This document shows positions 36,601 to 48,600 of a stretch of DNA of 64,000 nt, piece by piece. The first letter of the stretch is position 1; every line of letters begins with the position of its first letter. This DNA is from Anisakis pegreffii (lineage: Eukaryota; Nematoda; Chromadorea; Rhabditida; Anisakidae): assembly GCA_035041965.1 (NCBI GenBank), contig JAPYMA010003011.1, forward strand, positions 124,001 through 188,000. The letters are read 5' to 3'. The notes below the pieces were generated by a model that was not told the DNA's origin, searched no databases, and was given only the letters and a program-made list of their open reading frames with translations. The position numbers and the translations under genes were made by a program.

Positions 36601-39600
36601 CTCCAAATTCATCCGCAAAAAAGTGAATCTATAAAAGCGAACAATTGGGCTAATTTTTTTCTCGCATTTCTATGCTTCGGAGGATTTCTTTCCGTGCCGC
36701 AATTTTTTTCTGCTCTGTTTATAACTGTAGATAGTACAGTTTTTTGGTTGAGCAAAATCCTAAATTAAAGCATTTCAGCGCATCTACAAACAAAACCGAA
36801 ATGACGGGTGGTCAGCAAGGAATTTGATGCTTTCTTACTGTTCTTTAGGCATGTCGTTTGTTCAGCAGAAAATGCTGATTGACTGATTGATATACCACAT
36901 TCTGTCATCCACTTTTTACACATATCAATTCCATATTCTGCATAACACATCGCGATAATATTCTCTGAAAGAAAAGAGTTGTAAAGCAAACATTACTCTT
37001 AGCTTCCAAAATTTTGATTAGAAATCTTGAAGCAATTCAGCCTCAGAGAATGATTCACCTGAGGAAATGCAGACAGAAATAGCTGTCGGTAGCTTCATCA
37101 GGGACCCTTGGGTATACGGTAGAAGTGGAAGATTTAGCATTGTCGAACATGTTCCGAGCAGCTTCTTGCATAAAGTATGGCCATGTTTTGCCATACAGGT
37201 CGCCAACGCATTTTCTGAAAATTCAATTCAGTGATGAAACTAAGTTGCACTGGCGATAAAGCAACATCTATGACGCATGAAAATTTTGAACAAACTTAAA
37301 TGTGAGTGATCAGGAGCCAGCAACCGTAACACTGCTAAACGAGTAAAAAGATCGTAATGCATCAACAAATGCAAAACATGCCTGTCGTGATACAAACGGC
37401 CACATCATATGTTATTATTTGTACGGAACCGACTGAAACGGTTACGCCAACCAACGTAGAACAGGCTGTGTTCAGCTTGTCACAAAACTCCTTGCCATAC
37501 TTCAGTATACAAGTTTCGAAAACCCACTCTGAAAATAAGCATTCACTGCATTTTCAGACAATTCAAGGTAGCCGTTCACAAACTCTGTCATTTCAAAAGA
37601 TTGATATTTGAGGTTACAGAACCAAATAATACTCATTTATATGTTCTGCATTCTCTGCATATATATCACTTTTGAGAGGAAATGGCAGCTTCTTTCATAG
37701 AATCAAGATTCATCAACAGACGTAAAGCGAGCAAAAATTTTATATCACGATAACAGCGAGCAAATCGAAGCATGATCGGAACTGAAAGTCTATAATGCAC
37801 TGGGTGATTGGGAATACTTTGACATCTTACGTGTTCTTATGCAGTCTTGTTCGTTGACACTCAACAAGTGATCGCCGCCGAAGTTCGACACTCTGCACAA
37901 ACTGGCCCAATGTGCACATTTTTCAATTCCATATCGCGTACGACAGATTGCGATAAATTTCCCTGTAATACAACTTCATCATCTGAAAGATCGACGAAAT
38001 TCGTTAAATCGATCGTGAGATAAAACGATTAAGTAAGCTTACCGAGCTTAAGTATCAAGCAAACTGTCCCATATGTTCAATCATATAATAAAGGTATCAC
38101 AATTGCTGAATAATTGCAAAATCAACTGACGCACTATGGAACATATTTACGGTAGTATCGCAGTCAACACTGCTCGACCAATGGATTAAATAGTACTGGT
38201 AATGTTTCTGTTCTAGTCAAATTGTTCCATTTCTGTTCTCTTCCTAGCAGCACAATAGAACATTTCCAAGGAAGGACGCGCACAACGCAACAAAACAGCT
38301 GAACAGCGGAACAGAATAGAAGAATTTGAAATTTCGAGATGCGGGAACAGAACAGAACAGTTGAAATGGTAGAAGAGGAAAGCGGTACATCCGTCCCCTC
38401 TCCCCTGGAGGTTATAGGAAATGAAAAGAAAGGAGGACAAAGAGAATGGAAAAGAAAGAGGAATAGAGAAGGAAATGGCCAAAGGAAGGAGAAAAGAAAG
38501 AAGACGAGAGAGAAGGGACGAAAAAATGGCAAAATCATCCCTAAACTCAGCTATTTTTCGGAATAAACCATTTTGTGCTCCCCCCTCACTATGTCCTCAA
38601 AAAATACTGTTTAGGCCACCAGTTATCGCGTTCATCAAACAAAACAGGTGCGGCTATTCTCTGGAGCCATAATCTTCCATATTCATGAAATCGAAAGAAA
38701 GAAAACAGTGACTTGTCGTCTGCAAGAAGAAAATGGTGTTTCTTTTGGATAAATTAGGGAACATTCACTTGTAACGATTTCAGATAACTCAAGATTAGAA
38801 TGTCATAGAGCTGAAGTCAAGTCGGCTTTCAAGGGTAACACCTCCACTCCTCGGCTCATTTCATTCACCAATCAATGCAATGCAAGAAAATACTACTTCA
38901 GACGATTGGAAACTCACTGTTTTTGATGCATTTGATCTCGATCGGACTCAATTGCCACTTGGGTATTGCGATTTTACAAGCAGACATCCATGCTTTGCAA
39001 AGAGCATCACCGTCTTCAGCATAGCAAACTGCGATAACGTTCTCTGTAAATCAGACACTCTACTCCTCTGGAGCCAAAAACACTACTGATCTGAAGCCAA
39101 CTATGCTAGACCATTTGTCATATTGCAACCTTCATTCAGCATTGCAATTCGCCATTGATGAAACAGAGAGAAAATTTGAGCTCAAGCACCCTTCCTCCAA
39201 CAGCTTTCATGGACCAAAACATTATAAGTTCTAAACTAGTTTTTTGGAGTTAAAGCATAAAATAAAACAACTGATGAGTCGAGGAAACTCTAGTCAAAGG
39301 GCCCGAATGCGAGCATTTACTCATTTTCGACCAACGTAATACGAACATACAGACACACAGCAGTACAATTTACTGAAGAACCTGTAATTATACACTGGGC
39401 AATTTCGTCCGGCAATTTCGTTGCAGTTGTGTAGAATGGAATCGTCACGCCCGTCACTTCAGAGCAGGCGTTTTGTAGACTGTTGCAATAGTCAGCACCG
39501 TATTTCACCTTGCATAGAATCATCGGGTCATCTGCAGATCTTTTAAATTTTCAACGAGTGATACAGTCACCACATTTCTATTGCATAGTTACTCTTATTC

Positions 39601-42600
39601 GCAAACAAATTCCCTGCTCGTCATTTCCTTGCTGACAGCCTTCAAATAATGTACAATCTGATAATTTGTTCTGCTTTTGAGTGTTCCAAAATCCGACCAC
39701 TCAAAGAGATATCTGTCAGTTTGAAAACAACTCTGAGAAAATTGGCTTCAAAAAATTGCTTGAATCAGCTTGCTCCTCGCCCATGGCGCTGTATGCAGTG
39801 ATATTTTGAGAGCTCAACTCTCGAAATGTTGCCGCTGGGGTGAAAACAGTCTGTATGAATGCAGTCTGAAGTGTCGCTGAGCCAAAGTTGCTCGCTCGCC
39901 TAAGATATCTAAGCGTGCGAGTAGATAGCGTTGAAAGTAATTTTTTAAGAAGACTAAAAACAGATTAAATCGGCTAAATTAATACAATGTCATTCACGGA
40001 ACATTCGAAAGTGTGAGCTCTTTGATATCATAATCTTTTTTCCAAAAAATGTGACAATATATCAATATTCAATTCGATTTACCCGTGAATATGCAGTTCG
40101 CAATAGCCAGCGGTATGTTTTGAAGAGGACCTGGTGGTAAAGTCACACGCAGAGTCCGCGAGCAGTACAATATTAACTGATAGCAGTAGTTGGATCCGTA
40201 TTTTGATATGCATCGTTTTAGTTCATTTGTGTCTAAAATGTTTATAGAATTACTTTAACTTACTGCTGCGATTATTGATCACATGCATTCATGGGCACTA
40301 GAGACAATCGAATTCAGTGCGGTAATACATAATTGCTGCGGTCGAAACATCTGTTACGTTCGGAGCATTATGGCATTAATGTAGTACTGACATCAACGCC
40401 GCTTCTACTGAAGCTCTTGTAAGTAGGTCAACGGCTCGAAAAACAATTTATAATTGGAATGGGTTCACTTAAACATTTTAAACAATAGGTAACGAATCCC
40501 GTAACTGATGAATTGCAACTGGACTTTATTCCAGAAATAACCTACTGTTATTCATACAGTTCGTTTGAATGACAGTCAACTTTTCCTCCAGATTTACAAT
40601 TTTACATAATGCCATCCACTGCCTGCACTTGTTCTCACCATACTGTACGAAGCAGATTGCGATGATGTTCTCTGTATTTAATGTACATCGAAATTATTCA
40701 AGGAAGCAAACGTGTGCGATTCAATACAGGTAAGGGATGTTCGTCATTATTGCTGAATGGTATACTCTCTTATTATGCATTATACAAGCAGATTCGTAGC
40801 ACTTGTAAGGAAAATTGTTCGATCCAGTCTTATTGAATCAGAAATTGAACAAATGCGACCGCGATTGGCTCAATCGTCAAAACGTACGTATGACTGTTTC
40901 CGACACTTCCCAATTTCATAAAGTGGTCACATCGCAATGTTTCAGTCTTGCTACAAAGCGATTAGCAATAAGGAAATAAAGCAGACTAATACCGCTAGTT
41001 ATGCAAGTGGCGACTTGTCCAAGTAATATATCAAGAGAGCCGGAAACCTTCGGCACAAGAGGCACATTCATAAGTTGCGAGCAAGCTGTTTGAAGTTTGA
41101 TGCAGAATTGCACGCCATACTTTACTGCACAAATTGCCATAGGATATTCTATAAAAAGAACTTCTCGGATAAGTGTATCTTAGACAAGTGAAACGGTTTC
41201 ATATTGTTCAAGATTTACCTGTCGATATGCAAACTAACACTTTCGATGACAAAATCGTAACTGTGTCCGCACCGTCTGGTTCACCAAGTAACGATGAACA
41301 ACTTGCTCTTAGTTTTGTGCAAAAATGTTGGCTGTATTTCGATACACATGTCTCAATAACCCATTCTGAAATTATGCCATTCTGTTGATAACAGTCAGCT
41401 CTATGAACATGAACAAAAGTTTGCAGAATCCGTTTGCGCTGAGTATTTCATAATTACTGAAAGGTCGGAACGGAATATGAACTCGTTTCTGTCAGATAAG
41501 AACTCACGTGTTTTCATGCAGTCCATATCAGTCATGGTTAACGTGACTTTGCCCGTAAAATCAACTATGTTGCACACCTTGCTCCACGTTGTACATTTAT
41601 CAGCACCATATCGAGTGATGCAGGTTGAGATGAACATCCCTAAAGAATGAGATGTAAGCTTGAAATTCAAGTCATTATTCAACGATTAATAGATGACCGC
41701 ATTGAAAAATTGAATGTCAGGGAACGGTTCGATTCTGTGCATTTAATATGCCCATATGATACTACAATACTTATAACTCATAATTTTGATTCAAGATGTT
41801 TTTCGTTCTGCAGCAGTTGTAAAACATTACGTTAAAAAGGCAAAGAATTCCCAGTGATTGACATGCGGATAAGGTTTCATTTCATTTCAATTATTTTCAT
41901 TGTTTCCGTCAAGGAAATACGCCTTCACTGGTCAGGAGCAAAAAGACCAAAAGTACATAAGAATTTTGCAGAGTGACCCTCAGAAAAAGATGACGAGTGC
42001 AGTTTCCTTGCTGATAGTATGATCACTGTGTGTGTTCGCGTGATATTTTGAATGCAGCGATCAAGTATGGTAAACAGTAGTGTGGTGCGGGGATGAAAAA
42101 AAAGTTGAGGACGGGAAAATCTGGCATGAATCACCGAAATTCCCCGCACCGCACCAGCAAACAGAGAACTCTTTCATCATTGCTGAAAGAAGCGACTAAC
42201 TGGTTTCAATGCAAAGCTTTTGGGTGTTTGTGAATGGTCCAGTGAAATAAACAATTTCGCATGTACGCATCCATTCATCACACAATTTTGCACTATTTTT
42301 GACGTAACAAACTGCGATGATGTTTCCTGCAATGCGCACAAACTTGAACATGACAAAAACCTTTATCTCGAACATTAACAAAAATCGAGCGATTTAATGA
42401 TTCATCAAAACTTTAATTGGCATTGAATAAATTTGATTTTAGCAAAAATTTGGGAACCGTTAATGTGGATACCTCTCCTCACAATCATTTCCCACCTGAA
42501 GTGATCTGCTATCGCCGCACATTCATCGAGCATATTCAAGACTGATAAATTACCTGTGCTTATGCATTTGGCGACCGTATCTGGTAGTCTGTTACCCAAA

Positions 42601-45600
42601 ACTCCTGGTTGTATTTGAATGCCGGTTATTTCGAAGCATGCTGCTCTGAGTCTGTCACAGTAATCGAATCCATGTTTTACTTTACATAAAACCAAGGGAT
42701 CACCTGTAGAATCAGCGTATTAGTGAACCAAACGTAGCAACTGGATGAGGAGTTTTGTAGCTTTTGCTTTTAAAATAAGTGGATGGTTGCTGAGGAACAT
42801 CAAGTCGATTGCAAAGAAGCTTTCCATAAATATATTCAGTCATTTATGCTCACGACTTTCCTAGGATTGATCTCAATTGATAGCACTGAGCATCTGCCAC
42901 ATTCACGATAACACTGTTCTCTCCCAAATGACTCCATTTCGACATATAGAATACTGTTTGAGGATGATGCTATTATGTTCTGTGGAGATAACACTCCCTC
43001 CCCGCCTCCCCACTCTCCAAGTGCAGTTGTAACAATGCAGCCATAATCAACATATTACGTGCACTACTTGGTCATAGCATTTCGGATTTTTCTCATAACT
43101 GTTTTTGATCAATTTGGAAGTTCAGCTTTTGATGAATTTTCTCAATATTTTATCAACGAAAGATGACATAAGCGTTCCAAAACTCACTTGTCGATATGCA
43201 GTCGAGTATGGACCTCGGTATCTTCTCAAAACGATTTCCAGTGATCGTGACACCAAGCATCGTAGAGCACGTAATCACAAGTTGATAGCAGAAACTTACT
43301 CCATGCTTGGAAATGCATGTCTGTAGTGCACCTCCCTCTGAAACACTTCACCTCACTGAATCGTATTGAATGTTTCTTTTGCTTGGCAATTTCGCCGATA
43401 GATGCTGACTATAAAACACTTCAGAAATGTTTTTAGTTTGTTCGCAACACATCGTCAAGGGTTATGATTTTAATAGGGGAAGATGACTGACGCTCTTCCA
43501 CACATTGTTTCTGCGCAATTGTGAGCTTCCCAGTCGTTATCACTATATTACAAGCTCTCATCCATCGATTACAAACTTCAGCACCACTTCGAATATAGCA
43601 AATCGCTGCATAGGTTTCTGCAAGTACAAATAAGTGAAGCGCCATGTCTTTTTACCAAAAGCTGGCATAAGCAGCTTTTTTGAGTCCGTTAGATGCTCGT
43701 TTTGCATGAAATAATCACCTGAGACCAACTGCGTCAGTCCGATTTCTGCAGTTGAATACGATTTTGGAAAGTAAGCGAAAAATAAGCTACGGACTTAGTT
43801 ACTCTGTTCAAGTCAAATGAAGTATAAAAATTCAAATCTCTGCTCTTCCAGAATTATGCTGAAAGAGTAATTCTCAGAGTGATTCCAATTGATTATCCCA
43901 TTCCACAAGTACAACCGAGCGACAGTAACACTGAACTCTTATTTCACTTCTCCCACCACCACAATTTTCTAGTTTACGCTGCAAAACAATGTTTTCTCCA
44001 CCCTCTCCTTCTCTGGTGTTTCATGGCCATGATTGATTGAAAAAACAAGTGCATAAATCAAAAATGATGCTTGAGTGATTTGTTACTCAGATGACTGAAA
44101 TACCTGTAGTTATGCAGGTAGCAATTACAGTTGGCAGCTTGTAGTCAGAAATAGATGTCATCTCTGGAATTGGTACGTTAAATATTTGTCCACAAACAAC
44201 TACAAGTTTGTTGCATAACTCAGGATCGAACTTCGCTCCACATATAGCCATAGGATACTCTGCAATATCGTTCTTTTCCATCTGCTTAATATTAAAACGG
44301 ACCAATTTAAGAAGAAATTTTCGGTAAGATTTCCATTTATGCATTTCTTTAGCTCAAATATGGAGCATTGTGTTTTATTCTAGGACTCGCTTGCATATTG
44401 GAATCTGAAGGTAAGTCATAACATCTTGCCTATCGCGGATGACTATCAGTCACATTCAACAGATGATAACTTGCTAATATCAGCTGTTTTGATCAAGAAA
44501 GATATCGCCGTGTTCATGAATCGTAAACATACCAGAGGATATGCATATTTGTACGTTTTTCGGCAGCACATGCACAGAGACAGTAGGAACTGACACGCCG
44601 AATAATGAACAGCACGATGCTTCTAGTTTATAGCGAAAGCCATCGCCATACTTCTTGCTGCACTTATATAGAACAATCTCTGAAAAATGCAATCCAAGAT
44701 GATTGTTAGGATTCAATAGTTTTGATAACATTCCCATTTTACATATTGGCTGAATGTGGAATGAAAATTTTCATATAATTTCGAACTGTAGGTTGTCAAA
44801 AATCAGACACTGTATTCTAAGTATATTCGCAGACCAATTCAACCTACGAGTATCAATGCAAATCATGTATGCATCGTTTGAATCTGGGTCCGTAGACAAG
44901 CCCAATGTTTTGCACATTTCTGTCCACCTGTTACATTTTTCTACGCCGTGGTCCTTATAGCAATGTCCGATAGAGTTCTCTGGAATTTGCGAGTTCATAA
45001 GAAAATCAGATGGAATTCATTCGCAATAAAGGAGGTCTGCACGAGATCCGTTCACATGATCCATTTTGCATTTCCTTTAACATAGATGGGGAGTCTCAGC
45101 AATCATTTTCCACGGGAAAATAAAGTGGTAGAAGTGGCGCATCTTTGCCGAATCGACAATTAGATCTTTCAGGATCACTAACGATTTTCGACGCATTGCT
45201 TTTGCGCACTGGTTATTTCTCCATTCCAAAACTGAATCTTGCATACTTTCATCCAATCTTTACAGACTTGTGCACCATGTCGAACGTAACAAAATGCTAT
45301 GTAGTTCCCTAAAATAAAACGACGTTTTATGTATAATTCAGTTACGAATGTTTTGTGCACATTGAATTTTTCGTTGAAAAGTTCAATTCTTTGCGTTTCT
45401 TCAAACGAAGATAGGAAACTAGAAAAGTAAAGTTATTCCAAAAACTAATGCACCATGCAATTCTTGATGAAAAATAGGAAAAAGTCACAGTGATAGAATT
45501 TCTTGTAGCGTTGATTTCATGTACCTGAAGCAACACAAATGGCAACAGCATGAGGCAACCGATGTCTGGAATCGGATGAGGTCAATTGCTCCGATGTGCC

Positions 45601-48600
45601 GGTTAGTTCAGCACATGCTTTGATAAGTTTGTCACAATATGCAGTATCATATTCAGCCCTGCATACTGCTACTACATCTTCTGCAAATCTATTCGCTAAT
45701 GAGCGCAAGTTTGATCTATTGATGAATGCCATCTTCTAGCAATTGCAGTAATTACGTCTTTGACTGAAACTTCCATGGGAAACAATTGGCTGTCATGCAG
45801 TCAGTTTAAGAGTACGCCTCGAGGGTTGCCCATATATCTTTTTCTTTCATAGTACCGAACACGTTCTCGCGATTTTACAGAATATGAATTTCATTGAGAG
45901 CAAAAATATATCTGATTGATAATGAAACGAAGTTATGCATACAAAGTGCGTTATATGAATTCGAAGGGTCACCTGAACCGATGCAATTGACCACCTTCTG
46001 TGGTAGTATATGAACAGTCTCGGATGGAACAGCCACACCAAAAATTGCACAGCAAGCTGCCTCCAGTTTATAGCAAAAAATTTCGCCACGTTTAAACTTA
46101 CATTTGTGGAGTACTACCTCTAAAGAGCGATACACAAGTTCTCGTATTTATTAAATATCGCTTGTAAAGCGCGCTATTTCTTTTTGCTCTAAATAGAAAG
46201 GAGTCCTGTTTCGTTTCACTTTAGTCGCTCGAAAAAGGTTTTCAAAGAAGTTCTTTTCAAATGCATTTTTCAATTAGATAAATTCGTCGAATCAGACAAT
46301 GTGCAGTAGGGAATAAAAAATTTTACAATTATTCTACTAACGTACGGCTATTAATGCAATTTTTATATACTTTGCTCGAGGCCATGTTCCCTTTGGAGTC
46401 CACCCCTTTGCAGAGCAAGCTCCATCTGTCGCACTGCTGAGCACCGAATCGAGAGTAACAAAGTCTCAGGGATTTTTCTAAAATGAAAATTCGGCTTACA
46501 CTTCCAGTCAATTTTTGCAAAAAATTACTGTGATAGGTAAATTTTTGAATAGAATGTGTTTCTCATAATCAGCTGCAGAATAAGTGGTTTCTATTCAGTT
46601 GCTTGTTGATCAGATGACCCGATTTACTTGAAGCTTTCAAAAGCCTCATTGTTCACAGCTTACACGTTTCTAGGATTCTTGTAAGTAAATTTTCCTTCTG
46701 CAAGGCATTCATAATTTTGAAATTTCACTCACTTTCTTCCATGCAATTTTTTTGCTCAGGAGTTAAGTGTGTAGGGATGGAATATATATAGCAATACGAC
46801 ATCCAGAGCTGGCATAATTGTATGCCGTTCTCGACATAACAGACTGCGATATAGTACTCTGAAATTCATCACATTCAATTGCGACAGCTAAATTCAATGA
46901 TCTAAGTAGATTCTGAATGGCGACAACGATTCCAGTTTTCTTTCCACATCTATAAATTCGTCACGTTCGGAGATCAAAGTGAGGACAAAAATTTTCGTGA
47001 CGTTTTACAAACTAATTACGCTTCACAAATGTCAATGATTTCTAAGTCGGTGATCGCGATCATGATATGAGCAACACTAATTTTGAACATAATCTTGTGA
47101 TGCAAGCTCCTCAAAAGATGAATTTCCGTTTAAGTGAATACCTGAAGCTATGCATAATGAGATAGCCTCTGGTAGCATGTATTCAGGTCCATATCCTACT
47201 TCTGGTATTGGTGTGTTGGTCACTTGTGAACATGCTGCTCCAAGTTTGTCGCAGAACATTTTGCTATGTTTTGACTTGCAGACAACGACCACATCCTCTG
47301 AAATCGTCTGGTGGCATCAAACACCTTCAAGTTCTGAATGGACGGTAACTCATGCAGTTCGCACATAGTCCTCTCATGTGTGAGGACTATGTGCAAAATG
47401 AATGGACAGTAACATCCATTCATTTTGCACATACTCCTCTCACATGTACTAAAACACAAACGAAAACTTTCTGTCGCGACGGAGCGCGAAAGAGACCATT
47501 CGTGAGGGACACCAAAGTGATATGTTAAATCAACCTTTAAATCTGTACATAGCTGAATATGTAAAAGATGTACACGGATATCATGCACTATCGATTCGGA
47601 TGATGAAACTTAACTTTCGTATATCTCATTTGGTGGATCTCCTCCCTTTTGGGTTTGTATCTTATGAATGCTTCGTGTTTCGATATATAATACAGTGTTA
47701 ATACAGAATAAACGCTGAAACTTTCCTCCGGTAAGCAGAAACGCTCGCGGAATGCTCACATGAACATAGTGAAAACCGACAACATTGTTATCTGCGTCTT
47801 CTATCCGCTTTTCAATCAGTAGTTTTTCACTAATCTATCCCATAGGAAGTACCTATGCGGTTGAGTGTTTCGACGAATACTTTATTCACTTACTATTCTT
47901 CATGCACTGCTGTTGTGCGTGTGTCAATCGTGCATTTGTTGATGGGATTTCACACTGCTTCATCCATAACTGACACACACCAGGACTGTTTCGAGCGTAA
48001 CATAACGCTATAGAAAACTCTAAAATACGTTACTCTTTAAAAATGTGCAACGCTCATTTAAATGTCAGTAATGCCCTCCAGCCTTTCGTGAATGAGACAA
48101 TTTTACTGAAATCTTAGGGACATAAAGTGCTAAAAATGTGAGCTAATAATTTTTAGCACACCCAATGATCATTTTCGCTTTGCATTAAGTGAATATTTTT
48201 ATTGAACAATTTGAGAATGTTTTTGGAACGAATGAAATACCTGAAGATATGCATTTTTCAATAGCTTCAGGGAGTTGGCCGGGTTGACCAGGCAGTGGGT
48301 ATGGGATTGGTGTATTTGTTACTTGCGAGCACGCTGACAACAGTTTATTACAGTATTCTGCATCATGCCTTGCAGTGCACAATAGAAACACGTCCTCTGA
48401 AAGGAACCCTTCATCTTAACAATGCTTAATAAGACGTTCCACGTGGAATTAAGTCCATCCTCAGGGAGAAAAGTAACTATGTAGCGAATTTTTCGATCTC
48501 TGACGTTTCGTTTAACAACTCATAATATACAATCTTCTGGATATAAATGTACGGGATGGTAATCGCTCCTCTTAAAGGCTTAAACGTTGGATTTTTCAAT

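Larger units (their letters stand above)
36401..39531 (-). repeat. Gene 5 exons 27-33: higher-order unit U3
   Basis: Seven exons: 39382-39531 (A1, 150 bases, DDPMILC), 38918-39043 (B1), 37831-37962 (B2), 37382-37528 (A2, 147 bases, EWVFETC), 37059-37214 (A1, 156 bases), 36839-36964 (B1) and 36401-36550 (A2, 150 bases, CYKLIIVC). The intron after the 147-base A2 exon appears to start with GC rather than GT. The intron between exons 28 and 29 holds a purine-rich stretch at about 38337-38530. Confidence 0.9.

Noticed and set aside
38164..38672. Several overlapping long frames on both strands
   Set aside because: They arise from purine-rich low-complexity sequence in a gene 5 intron.
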